From an uncultured Veillonella sp. (GTDB lineage Bacteria; Bacillota; Negativicutes; Veillonellales; Veillonellaceae): a stretch of DNA of 43,768 bases. The translations under genes were made by a program, and so were the position numbers. Under the pieces are notes generated by a model that did not search any database, was not told the DNA's origin, and saw only the letters and a list, made by a program, of their open reading frames with translations. This document shows, in pieces, positions 1-7,011 of this stretch (position 1 is its first letter; each line of letters opens with the position of its first letter). Location: assembly GCA_900538355.1 (NCBI GenBank), contig UPXS01000016.1, forward strand, positions 1-43,768, in the 5' to 3' direction.

Positions 1-52
1 ACGCCGAAAGTACTTGGCTGGAGACGGCCTGGGAGGATAGGAAGCCGCTGAT
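1..52 (+). rRNA. rrf: 5S ribosomal RNA, 3' end (partial)
   Basis: The first ~52 bases match the 3' part of a 5S rRNA: a CCGAAAGTACTTGGCTGGAG segment followed by GCCTGGGAGGATAGGAAGCC, the usual helix IV/V and closing region. The gene begins before the window, so only the tail is present. It is followed at once by an intrinsic terminator, which suits the end of an rRNA operon read on the plus strand. The exact mature 3' end is uncertain by a few bases because the 5' partner strand is missing. Confidence 0.85.
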
Positions 53-113
53 TAAGCTAAAGGCACACCTGAGGGTGTGTCTTTTTTTATATTTGGCTTC
101 CTATCCTCCCAGG
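28..113. repeat. 19-bp inverted repeat of the 5S tail around the terminator
   Basis: Bases 28-46 (CCTGGGAGGATAGGAAGCC, inside 5S) occur as an exact reverse complement at 95-113. The two arms flank the rRNA terminator, so a read-through transcript could fold the 5S tail into an alternative long hairpin. A separate small palindrome CCAGG-GTA-CCTGG sits at 109-121. The match is direct from the sequence; any function is inference. Confidence 0.8.
62..88 (+). terminator. rRNA operon intrinsic terminator
   Basis: An 8-bp stem (62-69 with 74-81, core CACACC/GGTGTG), a 4-nt loop and a run of seven T. It lies directly after the 5S tail, so it most likely ends the rRNA transcript. Confidence 0.85.
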
Positions 114-484
114 GTACCTGGTAAGCAGGGCAGTAGAAGATGGAGAAGCGAAGCGACGACAGATTCACTGCATCGCTTAGTTCGGAGCGTAAGATGGACA
201 TGTAGCGCAGCTACATAGGTCCATCCACAGCGACGAACACCCAGTATCCTGGAGGGAAGAACCGTACATAAGAACTCGCTGATTAAGTATCCTGCGGCTA
301 GTGGTAGTATCCAACTCTATCCATACGGTAACGCGGCACAACGTGCCAATGTTACCGAACCGTGCCTTAGTTGAGTAGTTTTAAATTCATGTAAATAAAC
401 TACCTCTAACCGATACCGCGGTGCGTAGCACCAATGGTATCGCACCGTAAAGCAGTTGAGTTACTCTAAATTATGTAATTAAAA
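114..484. other. gene-free structured region behind the rRNA operon
   Basis: No credible reading frame is present. The stretch is less AT-rich than the other intergenic gaps and full of inverted repeats. It has a 7+7-bp hairpin at 193-225 (GATGGAC/GTCCATC outside, ATGTAGC/GCTACAT inside, loop GCA) and two related hairpins at 326-357 and 411-442. CGCTGATTAAG occurs at 46-56, at the end of 5S, and again at 277-287, so 240-287 may be a decayed copy of the 5S tail. The region ends in an intrinsic terminator at 486-520. It could be a read-through RNA, a non-coding RNA, or worn-down rRNA operon spacer. Confidence 0.6.
326..475. repeat. two ~85-nt tandem units with covarying hairpins
   Basis: Hairpin A (326-357) has a 7-bp stem CGGTAAC/GTTACCG, an internal loop GC|AAT, a 5-bp stem GGCAC/GTGCC and a 3-nt loop. 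Hairpin B (411-442) has the same layout: CGATACC/GGTATCG, GC|AAT, GGTGC/GCACC, 3-nt loop. Four base pairs differ between them and all four are changed on both sides, so pairing is kept, while the internal loop is identical. Each unit is followed by a similar tail (CCGT, then TTGAGT, TAAATT and ATGTAA). The spacing between units is 85 nt. This is direct evidence of selection, or shared origin, at the structure level. Confidence 0.75.
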
Positions 485-485
485 C

Positions 486-520
486 AAGCCCCGTGATCAT
501 AAAATCACAGGGCTTATTTA
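486..520 (+). terminator. intrinsic terminator closing the structured region
   Basis: Stem AAGCCC/GGGCTT (486-491, 510-515) continued by GTGAT/ATCAC (493-497, 504-508), followed by a short T-rich tail. It would end any plus-strand transcript through the hairpin region. Confidence 0.7.
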
Positions 521-546
521 TAACTTATATTATTAATTATATATAT

Positions 547-572
547 AAAAAAAGAGCTGCCTAAGCAGCTCT
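547..572 (-). terminator. terminator of the mop gene
   Basis: Perfect 8-bp stem AGAGCTGC/GCAGCTCT (553-560, 565-572). On the minus strand a run of T (complement of 547-552) follows it. It lies just after the stop codon of the minus-strand Mop gene. Confidence 0.85.
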
Positions 573-579
573 AGATTTA

Positions 580-789
580 TTATTCTATACCAACCATTAC
601 ATTGGTAGCTTTGATAACAGCATATACTTCTTTGCCTACTGTTAAGCCCAATTCTTTAACAGATTGAACTGTAATGTCAGCAGTAATGATATTATCGTTA
701 CCTACATTAATTTTCACAATTGCATTTACGGCACCTTCTTGAATTTCTACGATAGTACCTTTTAATTGGTTTCTTGCGCTTAATTTCAT
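580..789 (-). CDS. molybdenum-pterin-binding protein (Mop/TOBE domain)
   Basis: A 69-aa protein made of a single TOBE (Mop) domain, the small beta-barrel that binds molybdate or tungstate oxyanions. It shows the family hallmarks: start MKLSARNQLKGTI, then IQEGAVNAIVKI and a final ITVQSVKELGL...AVIKATNVMV block. Free-standing Mop proteins (molbindins) assemble into hexamers that store molybdate in the cytoplasm. The open frame runs further upstream, through the tRNA gene, but the start at 789 is clear because AAGGAGCC lies just ahead of the ATG. It is a single gene between its own terminator (547-572) and the tRNA terminator (855-889). No mod transporter or molybdopterin gene is nearby in this window. 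Confidence 0.9.
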   Translation of the reverse strand: MKLSARNQLKGTIVEIQEGAVNAIVKINVGNDNIITADITVQSVKELGLTVGKEVYAVIKATNVMVGIE

Positions 790-852
790 ATTTGGCTCCT
801 TATAAGAATTATACAATATATTCAAATTTATATTTATTATATCATTATATAT

Positions 853-889
853 AAAAAAAGCCATGATGTATATCACATCATGGCTTTTT
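853..889 (-). terminator. terminator after tRNA-Gly
   Basis: Perfect 15-bp inverted repeat (855-869, 875-889; core GCCATGATGT) with a 5-nt loop and T runs on both sides. It ends the minus-strand tRNA transcript and separates it from the Mop gene; it could work in both directions. Confidence 0.85.
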
Positions 890-894
890 ATACA

Positions 895-968
895 TGGAGC
901 GGGCGAAGGGAATCGAACCCTCCTCTCAAGCTTGGGAAGCTCGCATTCTACCGATGAACTACGCCCGC
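895..968 (-). tRNA. tRNA-Gly, anticodon CCC
   Basis: Read on the minus strand, a full cloverleaf is visible. It has acceptor GCGGGCG/CGCCCGC, D arm GTTCATCGGTAGAAT, anticodon stem CGAGC/GCTTG with loop TTCCCAA (anticodon CCC, reads GGG), T arm AGGGTTCGATTCCCT, discriminator T and an encoded CCA end. The length is 74 nt. It is a single tRNA with its own downstream terminator. Confidence 0.92.
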
Positions 969-1051
969 AAGATGTACATATTGTATCATATATGTATCTA
1001 TACATTCAAGTAAAGTTAGTCGTCATGAATATACCTATAGTGGTAGTTGTA

Positions 1052-1080
1052 TTGTATTGTTATAACAATAGAGGTATAAA
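1052..1080 (+). promoter_or_regulatory. promoter of the PepSY gene with a 16-bp palindrome in the spacer
   Basis: A -35-like TTGTAT (1052-1057) and -10 TATAAA (1075-1080) are separated by 17 bp. A perfect palindrome TATTGTTATAACAATA (1055-1070) fills the spacer, a place where a bound repressor would block RNA polymerase. The regulator is unknown; a metal-dependent Fur-family protein is one option, but the site is not a standard Fur box. Confidence 0.5.
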
Positions 1081-1103
1081 ATAATAGAAAAGGAGGCATA
1101 TGT

Positions 1104-2429
1104 ATGTCAAAGATTTATAAAATCCATAAATGGTTATCTATAATATCTGTAGTGTTTTTCTTAATGTTTTGTATTACTGGGCTTATCCTTATGTTTAGGA
1201 CTGAGTTAAATGCATGGGCTCAAGGAGGAACACACAATACTTCATCATCTATGGCTATGAGTCAACAAGAAATGTCAATTTTTAATTATGCTGATGAAGG
1301 AGCTTCATTAGTTAAGCAAACCTATCCATCTAAGGATATTTTGAATATTTCTCCTGCCATGGGGGCTGGACATATTTTACGTTATCGTATTATTGATTCA
1401 GCTGCTACCATAGCTCCTCCAGCACGTATGGGAATGGGTGGTGACTATGCATTATATAATCCTAATACGAAAGCTCTCATTACTACGCATCATGAAACAT
1501 CTGCTCATCCTTGGGTGCGCAGTATATTACATACTCTTCATCAACTACATACGCGATTAGATCTCGGAAAAACTGGGATTTATATTGTAACAATTTTATC
1601 TTTTTTATGTGCTTTATCGATTATTTCTGGTATTTTCTTATATGGTCCATTTCGTAAAAGTTTTGCAAAATCTGCAGTATTGTCAAATCATATGAAATTA
1701 AGTTCATTGCATCGAGAGTTTGCAATGGTTGCTACTGTATGGGGATTTATCTTATGTATTACAGGTGTATGGATAGGTGGATTTTTTATTGCCAATGACA
1801 GCTATAATGCAGATGTACTACATACTGCAAAGCAAGAGCTTTCATCGGATCAATCCGAAATTTTACAACCATCCGAAGCTATTTCTCGCATTATGAAAGC
1901 TTATCCAGATCGTCAGCTTATATCTATTGATTATCCATCCAAATTTAATGACCATCACTATGCATTTTATTTAGGTGCTGAAAATGATGATGATCCTGCT
2001 ATGTTTTTGGGACAGCCTGTCTATGCTAATTTACATACTGATTCTGCTAAGGATATGTATTCTACAAAAACAATACCATGGTATTTTACTGGTATGACTA
2101 CAATGATTAATCTCCATATTCATAATCATAATACAATGGTGCTTAAAATATTATGGGCCATCTGGGATATAGTTCTTATTATAGGTATTATAACAGGCAT
2201 TATGATGACTATTATAAAGAAATTTGTTAAATCTCGTGCTATGGAATCTAAAGCACCCGTTGAGATACAACATGTTTGGCGTAAACCTATCCTTTATAGT
2301 ATTTTAGTTCTCCTAGGTTTTATTGTGACTCTTTGGTCTAATCCAATCACAAATAGTATAGCTGCCATTTGTTTAACCATTCCACTTATTGGATTCTTAA
2401 TTTCTTTGATTAGAGGGAATAATTATTAA
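1104..2429 (+). CDS. PepSY-associated transmembrane protein (PiuB-like)
   Basis: A 441-aa inner-membrane protein of the PepSY_TM family. It has an N-terminal membrane segment at about residues 10-32 (WLSIISVVFFLMFCITGLIL), a second near 160-180, a third near 210-230, and two or more close to the C-terminus. Large extracytoplasmic parts between them carry PepSY-like sequence (SEAISRIMKAYPDRQLISIDYP, about 260-280). Histidine-rich spots such as HETSAHPWVRSILHTLHQLHT and INLHIHNHNT recall relatives tied to iron or heme uptake and ferric reduction, where histidines may hold heme. The start is set by AGGAGG about 8 nt before the ATG. It is a single gene with a palindromic operator in its promoter. 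The exact substrate is not visible. Confidence 0.75.
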   Translation: MSKIYKIHKWLSIISVVFFLMFCITGLILMFRTELNAWAQGGTHNTSSSMAMSQQEMSIFNYADEGASLVKQTYPSKDILNISPAMGAGHILRYRIIDSAATIAPPARMGMGGDYALYNPNTKALITTHHETSAHPWVRSILHTLHQLHTRLDLGKTGIYIVTILSFLCALSIISGIFLYGPFRKSFAKSAVLSNHMKLSSLHREFAMVATVWGFILCITGVWIGGFFIANDSYNADVLHTAKQELSSDQSEILQPSEAISRIMKAYPDRQLISIDYPSKFNDHHYAFYLGAENDDDPAMFLGQPVYANLHTDSAKDMYSTKTIPWYFTGMTTMINLHIHNHNTMVLKILWAIWDIVLIIGIITGIMMTIIKKFVKSRAMESKAPVEIQHVWRKPILYSILVLLGFIVTLWSNPITNSIAAICLTIPLIGFLISLIRGNNY

Positions 2430-2520
2430 TCAGTATTTTATTAGCTTACTCCATCAGTGTAAGTATGTCGCAAATGTTTGATTACTCTAGACTTAATCCG
2501 CATGGTTCATCATTAGTTTA

Positions 2521-2550
2521 TTGATTATTTTCGAACTGAAATGATATAAT
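2521..2550 (+). promoter_or_regulatory. likely promoter of nhaA1
   Basis: TTGATT (2521-2526) and TATAAT (2545-2550) with an 18-bp spacer, about 70 nt ahead of the first NhaA start. The rest of the gap between the PepSY gene and nhaA1 holds nothing else recognisable. Confidence 0.55.
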
Positions 2551-2621
2551 AAATTTAAATAAATAGTTTTTATGTATAAAATTCTGTATTTATATTTATA
2601 ATTGAGAAAGTGGTAGTTACT

Positions 2622-3776
2622 ATGAATTATATAAAAGCATTTATTCAGTCTGAATCATCTGGCGGTATTATGCTCTTACTTGCCGCTATTCTTGGTGTTA
2701 TTACAGCAAACTCTCCATTAGCAGAACAGTATTTTTCTTTAATGCACGTCTATTGGGGACCAATGGATATACTGGAATGGGTTAATGATGGGTTAATGGC
2801 ACTCTTTTTCCTATATGTAGGGCTAGAGATTAAATCAGAAATGATTTCTGGTGAATTGAATACAAATTCAAAAAGAGTATTACCACTCTTAGCTGCTTTT
2901 GCAGGTGTTGTTACACCTGCTTTAGTATATTTCTTAATTGCTGGTTCTGTCCCTGAGTATACCCATGGATGGGGGATTCCAACAGCTACAGATATTGCCT
3001 TTGCCATAGGTGTTATTATGATGCTTGGTAAACGTGTATCTCAAGCTATGAAAGCTTTTCTTTCTGCCTTAGCTGTTATTGATGATTTAATTGCTATTAT
3101 CGTTATAGCTATCTTCTACGGTGCCGGCGTAGACTTCCCGTATTTGATTGGTGCCGCTATCGTAACAGGCGCATTGTGGTATACTAATAAACAGGGGTAT
3201 GTGAGACCTGTATTATATGGTGTATTGGGTGCAGTTCTTTGGTATTTTGTATTAAAGTCTGGCGTTCATGCAACTATTGCTGGGGTTGTCTTAGCTATGA
3301 CGATTCCTGCAACAGGTAAACTTGATGGTGAAACAGTATATCCTATGAATAAATGGGCAGATAAACTGAAGCATTGGGTTAATTTTTTAATTATTCCTTT
3401 ATTTAGTTTCTTAAATGCAGGGGTATCCTTTGCTGATGTTTCTGTAGATCATTTATTCCATCCTGTTGTACTAGGCGTTTCATTAGGCCTTATTTTAGGT
3501 AAACAGTTTGGTATTTTCTCTGCAGTTTTCGTTTTAGTTAAATCTAAGATTATCAAGATGCCTACTAATACAACATGGCCAGAGGTTTATGGTACTGCCA
3601 TCGTTTGTGGTATTGGCTTTACTATGAGCTTATTTGTGGCTACATTGGCATTTCCACCTGGTGTCAATCAAGAAATGGCTAAAATTGGTATCTTTATGGG
3701 TTCTATTATTTCTGGTTTATTAGGTGCTATAGTCTTAATTTTGGCATATAAAATAAGAACTTTTAAGCATAAATAA
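2622..3776 (+). CDS. nhaA: Na+/H+ antiporter NhaA, copy 1
   Basis: A 384-aa NhaA antiporter, close to the E. coli length of 388, which exchanges internal Na+ (or Li+) for external protons across the inner membrane. Family signatures are present: SESSGGIMLLLAA at the start, ATDIAFAIGV, the paired transport aspartates in ALAVIDDLIAIIVIAIFY, and the lysine in LILGKQFGIF. About 12 membrane helices can be seen. I chose ATG at 2622 because relatives begin shortly before the SEasGG block; a GTG at 2610 would add four residues, and no strong Shine-Dalgarno decides. A second nhaA follows 28 nt after the stop, so the two are probably co-transcribed. Confidence 0.93.
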   Translation: MNYIKAFIQSESSGGIMLLLAAILGVITANSPLAEQYFSLMHVYWGPMDILEWVNDGLMALFFLYVGLEIKSEMISGELNTNSKRVLPLLAAFAGVVTPALVYFLIAGSVPEYTHGWGIPTATDIAFAIGVIMMLGKRVSQAMKAFLSALAVIDDLIAIIVIAIFYGAGVDFPYLIGAAIVTGALWYTNKQGYVRPVLYGVLGAVLWYFVLKSGVHATIAGVVLAMTIPATGKLDGETVYPMNKWADKLKHWVNFLIIPLFSFLNAGVSFADVSVDHLFHPVVLGVSLGLILGKQFGIFSAVFVLVKSKIIKMPTNTTWPEVYGTAIVCGIGFTMSLFVATLAFPPGVNQEMAKIGIFMGSIISGLLGAIVLILAYKIRTFKHK

Positions 3777-3804
3777 TGAACGTATTATATTAGGAAGGAA
3801 TTAT

Positions 3805-4977
3805 ATGGAACGGATATTTGTATTTCTACGTTCTCCTGGTTCGGCTACAGCTGTTTTACTAGGAGCTACACTTATTGCATTAATCGTAGCAAATTCTCCA
3901 TTGGCGACACAGTATATGTCACTAGTTAATTTGAAACTAGGTCCACTAACAACTATGGAGTGGGTAAATGATGCATTAATGGCGATTTTCTTCCTCTTTG
4001 TTGGGTTAGAAGTAAAGCGTGAATTGGTAAGTGGCGAGCTTAATACGAATGCAAAGCGTATTATGCCAGGTATTGCTGCATTATTTGGTGTGTTAGTACC
4101 GGCTATTATTTATTATCTTATTGCAGGCTCTAGTGAAGTGTATGTTCATGGTTGGGCTATTCCAACAGCGACAGACATTGCTTTTGCTATAGGTGTTATA
4201 ACTGCATTAGGATCTAGAGTTCCTAACTCTATGAAGGTCTTTTTGACCGCCTTAGCTGTTATTGATGATTTGATTGCTATCATTGTTATTGCTATATTCT
4301 ATGCATCAAATCTGAATCTTTTCTATTTATTTGGTGCCGTTGTTGTAACGGGTTTATTGATTTACTGTAATCGGTCTGGTTATGTTAGATCTTTATCCTA
4401 TATCATTCTTGGTTTGATTCTATGGTATTGTATACTTCGCTCTGGATTACATGCTACTATGGCCGGTGTAATCTTGGCGATGACAATTCCAGAACGCGGT
4501 AAGATTGGTCGTAAATATGTTAGACCAATGCAACATTGGGAACATTATTTATCTAACTGGGTAAGCTTTGTGATTGTTCCTATTTTTGCTTTCTTTAATG
4601 CCGGTGTAAGTCTTGCTGGATTCGGTGTAGCAGATTTAACACATCCTGTTGTTTTAGGTGTTGCACTAGGCCTTATTTTAGGTAAACAAATTGGTATCTT
4701 TGGTGCTATGTTTGGGATGATTAAGTTAGGTATTGTACCTATGCCAGCAGAAGCTAACTGGAAATTTATTTATGGTACTTCCATTGTATGTGGTATTGGT
4801 TTTACTATGAGTATATTTGTTTCCGTTTTAGCTTTTGATCCAGGTCATGCTCAAGAGATGGCTAAGGGTGGCGTATTAATAGGTTCCATCATTTCTGCTG
4901 TTATTGGCTATACATACTTACGCATTATTGGTGCTAAGCGCAAGGAATGCCATATAGGTGTATATCATAACTGTTAA
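3805..4977 (+). CDS. nhaA: Na+/H+ antiporter NhaA, copy 2
   Basis: A 390-aa paralogue of the preceding gene with the same hallmarks: SPGSATAVLLGATL at the start, WVNDALMAIFFLFVGLEVKRE, ATDIAFAIGV, ALAVIDDLIAIIVIAIFY and LILGKQIGIF. All acidic residues needed for transport are kept, so both copies look functional. An AGGAAGGAA ribosome binding site precedes the ATG. Copy 1 has SESSGG at the position where this copy has SPGSAT, and the loops and the C-terminal tail (ending KRKECHIGVYHNC) differ, so it is an old duplication rather than a fresh one. The two may differ in pH range or ion preference; the sequence does not tell. Confidence 0.93.
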   Translation: MERIFVFLRSPGSATAVLLGATLIALIVANSPLATQYMSLVNLKLGPLTTMEWVNDALMAIFFLFVGLEVKRELVSGELNTNAKRIMPGIAALFGVLVPAIIYYLIAGSSEVYVHGWAIPTATDIAFAIGVITALGSRVPNSMKVFLTALAVIDDLIAIIVIAIFYASNLNLFYLFGAVVVTGLLIYCNRSGYVRSLSYIILGLILWYCILRSGLHATMAGVILAMTIPERGKIGRKYVRPMQHWEHYLSNWVSFVIVPIFAFFNAGVSLAGFGVADLTHPVVLGVALGLILGKQIGIFGAMFGMIKLGIVPMPAEANWKFIYGTSIVCGIGFTMSIFVSVLAFDPGHAQEMAKGGVLIGSIISAVIGYTYLRIIGAKRKECHIGVYHNC

Positions 4978-4999
4978 AATTAAATAGGTATTATAAAAG

Positions 5000-5075
5000 T
5001 CTCCATTATTGACTGTCTATATAATCAAAACGTAAAAACTTTACTTGATTGGGCAGAATATAATGGAGATTTTTC
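5000..5075 (+). terminator. terminator after the nhaA pair
   Basis: A 10-bp stem TCTCCATTAT/ATAATGGAGA (5000-5009, 5060-5069) with a long loop that itself contains an AATCAA/TTGATT pairing, followed by six T. It closes the nhaA operon. Confidence 0.65.
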
Positions 5076-5232
5076 ATTGCTATACTATATTTCTATGCTA
5101 TATATGTAGTACTAGATTTGAGATATAGTTAAAAACGTGCATTATATATGCATTTTTTGTATTACTATCTCGATATGGTTTATAGATTATTTAAAACTGT
5201 ATAGTATACTACTGATGTAAGGTGAGGTGTAT

Positions 5233-5841
5233 ATGGTTAAGAAAATAATTATCGCATGTACGCTTGTTTGTATGACTACAATGGTATCTTCCGTATCATT
5301 GGCAAAAACGATTGATCGGGGACAACGGGGGCACCATGTTAGCAAGGTGCAAACCATGTTAAAGCATCAAGGTTTTTTACATGATTCTGTAGATGGTATT
5401 TATGGTCATAATACGGAACAAGCTGTACGGAAATTTCAAAAGTCAAAGGGACTCGCTGTAGATGGTCGCGTTGGTCCTAGCACGATGAATGCTTTAGAAA
5501 AGATGGAGACTCGTTATGGTGGACATGGTACAGAATTAAGTCATAATGGTGTGCCAAATAAATACTCTCGAGTTTTAACTATGCAAGCTAGTGCTTATTC
5601 TGCTCAAGATCCTGGCAATGGCAATTATACGGCTACAGGTAGTCGCTTAAAGAAGGGCATCGTATCTGTAGATCCAAAATTAATTCCATTAGGTACGCGA
5701 TTATACATTGAAGGTTATGGTTATGCTGTAGCTGATGATGTTGGTGGCGCTATCAAAGGTCATAGAATTGACTTAGCTTATGATTCTCGTTCTGAAGCAT
5801 TGCAGTTTGGTCGTCAAACTGTGAAGGTTTACGTTTTATAA
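5233..5841 (+). CDS. secreted peptidoglycan-binding and 3D-domain protein
   Basis: A 202-aa exported protein. Residues 1-24 form a signal peptide (MVKKIIIACTLVCMTTMVSSVSLAKT region). A PG_binding_1 repeat follows (about 28-75: GQRGHHVSKVQTMLKHQGF, VDGIYGHNTEQAVRKFQ). The C-terminal third is a 3D domain (about 110-202) with MQASAYSA, TATGSRLKKGIVSVDP, IPLGTRLYIEGYG, ADDVGGAIKGHRIDLAYDS and the closing FGRQTVKVYVL. The 3D fold is the double-psi barrel of MltA-like lytic transglycosylases and keeps the aspartates the domain is named for. It likely binds or cuts cell-wall glycan. The start is ATG at 5233 after AGGTGAGG; the GTG at 5227 overlaps that site. Confidence 0.85.
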   Translation: MVKKIIIACTLVCMTTMVSSVSLAKTIDRGQRGHHVSKVQTMLKHQGFLHDSVDGIYGHNTEQAVRKFQKSKGLAVDGRVGPSTMNALEKMETRYGGHGTELSHNGVPNKYSRVLTMQASAYSAQDPGNGNYTATGSRLKKGIVSVDPKLIPLGTRLYIEGYGYAVADDVGGAIKGHRIDLAYDSRSEALQFGRQTVKVYVL

Positions 5842-5842
5842 T

Positions 5843-5925
5843 AAAAACTCTCTAGTACATATAATAGTGTAATAGACTATAAGGTCTAAACTTACAATAT
5901 TATATGAGCACTAGAGAGTTTTTAT
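5843..5925. terminator. long bidirectional terminator hairpin
   Basis: A 14-bp perfect stem AAAAACTCTCTAGT/ACTAGAGAGTTTTT (5843-5856, 5910-5923). Further pairings inside it (ATATAATA/TATTATAT, GTAA/TTAC, AGAC/GTCT) turn the whole 80 nt into one extended hairpin. It ends the 3D-protein gene. Confidence 0.8.
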
Positions 5926-5956
5926 TTTGCCGAATTATAGTGTTTCTACAACCTCG

Positions 5957-5980
5957 AATATTCGGAAATTATGGTATAAT
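5957..5980 (+). promoter_or_regulatory. purR promoter with a PurBox-like operator
   Basis: A -10 TATAAT lies at 5975-5980. Just upstream, the minus strand of 5957-5969 reads ATTTCCGAATATT, which fits 12 of 13 positions of the Bacillus PurBox (AWWWCCGAACWWT, from memory). It covers the -35 area and suggests PurR represses its own gene. The CGAATATTCG core (5955-5964) is palindromic. Confidence 0.5.
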
Positions 5981-6065
5981 AAAAATAGATATATTTGAAA
6001 TAACTCATGACATTTGTTACATGAGTGTAATCAATAGTTATATGATGAATGGTAAAGGAAATTCT

Positions 6066-6884
6066 ATGGATAAAGTACGGCGCGTGGAACGCATGGTGGC
6101 AATGACAAAATTGTTAGTTGATTCACCGCAAAAATTGATTCCTTTAAATTATTTCTGTGATTTCTTTGGCATGGCAAAGTCTACGGTCAGTGAAGACTTA
6201 ACCTGTGTGAGACAGTCTATGGAGCATTTTCAACTTGGTACATTAGAAACCGTAGCCGGTGTAGCAGGCGGTGTGCGTTTTATTCCTCATCGTAAGGGGA
6301 CTCAGGCTAATGATATTCTACGAGATGTGCAAACTCGATTGATGGAGCCAGACCGTATCATTCCTGGTGGGTTTATTTACATGTCTGATATTTTATATGA
6401 TTGGCATGTAATGACACGCCTTGGAGAAATCATTATGACCCGTTTTATGGACCGCAACCCTGATTATATTCTGACCGTTGAAACGAAGGGGATTCCTTTA
6501 GCTGTTATGGTAGCACGAGCTTTCAACAAACCTCTCGTCATTGCTCGTCGTGATAGTAAGGTGACAGAAGGGTCTGCTATTAGTATCAACTATGTAACAG
6601 GATCCTCTGGTCGTATTCAGACTATGACGCTAACAAAGAGAGCGATTCCTCCCAATGCTAGGGTTTTAATTATCGATGATTTTATGAAAGCAGGGGGCAC
6701 TGCAAAAGGTCTTAAAGAACTTGTTTTAGAAATGAGTGGTGTCGTTGTTGGCACTGGAGTTCTTGTAGCAACGGCAGAGCCAAATCCAAAATTAATCGAT
6801 GATTATGAATCACTATTTACGTTCTATGGTATTGATGAAAATACAAAGAAAATCAACATAGAACCAGTATTTGATGAAGAATAA
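6066..6884 (+). CDS. purR: pur operon repressor PurR
   Basis: A 272-aa Bacillus-type PurR, with an N-terminal winged helix (about 1-75: RVERMVAMTKLLVDSPQKLI, FGMAKSTVSEDL) and a phosphoribosyltransferase-fold effector domain (about 76-270). The PRPP-binding loop is VLIIDDFMKAGGTAKG (about 199-214). PRPP lowers DNA binding, so high PRPP relieves repression of purine synthesis genes. The open frame extends upstream to 5904, but that part lies in the preceding terminator and in the gene's own promoter; ATG at 6066 follows AAAGGAA and starts where PurR proteins start. It sits ahead of glmU and prs, the PRPP-producing enzyme, as in Bacillus. Confidence 0.93.
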   Translation: MDKVRRVERMVAMTKLLVDSPQKLIPLNYFCDFFGMAKSTVSEDLTCVRQSMEHFQLGTLETVAGVAGGVRFIPHRKGTQANDILRDVQTRLMEPDRIIPGGFIYMSDILYDWHVMTRLGEIIMTRFMDRNPDYILTVETKGIPLAVMVARAFNKPLVIARRDSKVTEGSAISINYVTGSSGRIQTMTLTKRAIPPNARVLIIDDFMKAGGTAKGLKELVLEMSGVVVGTGVLVATAEPNPKLIDDYESLFTFYGIDENTKKINIEPVFDEE

Positions 6885-7011
6885 ATAATTAATATTAGAT
6901 ACATTATAGTTAGATATAATGACTTTATATCGCATATTGGACAATGGGCTAATATGATGTAAGTACTATTAAAAAGTCAGATATATGAGAGATAACAGAT
7001 AGGAGATTACT

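Noticed and set aside
326..475. CRISPR array or tRNA as explanation of the tandem hairpins
   Set aside because: There are only two units, the repeats differ in sequence while keeping structure, and no cloverleaf or spacer pattern can be drawn.
790..1005. N-terminal extension of the Mop reading frame on the minus strand
   Set aside because: It runs through the tRNA-Gly gene and its terminator; the true start at 789 has its own ribosome binding site.
863..1084. 73-codon plus-strand frame across the tRNA
   Set aside because: It lies on the antisense of the tRNA gene and has no ribosome binding site or family resemblance.
5904..6065. Upstream extension of purR
   Set aside because: The segment covers a terminator arm and the purR promoter; PurR proteins begin at the ATG at 6066.
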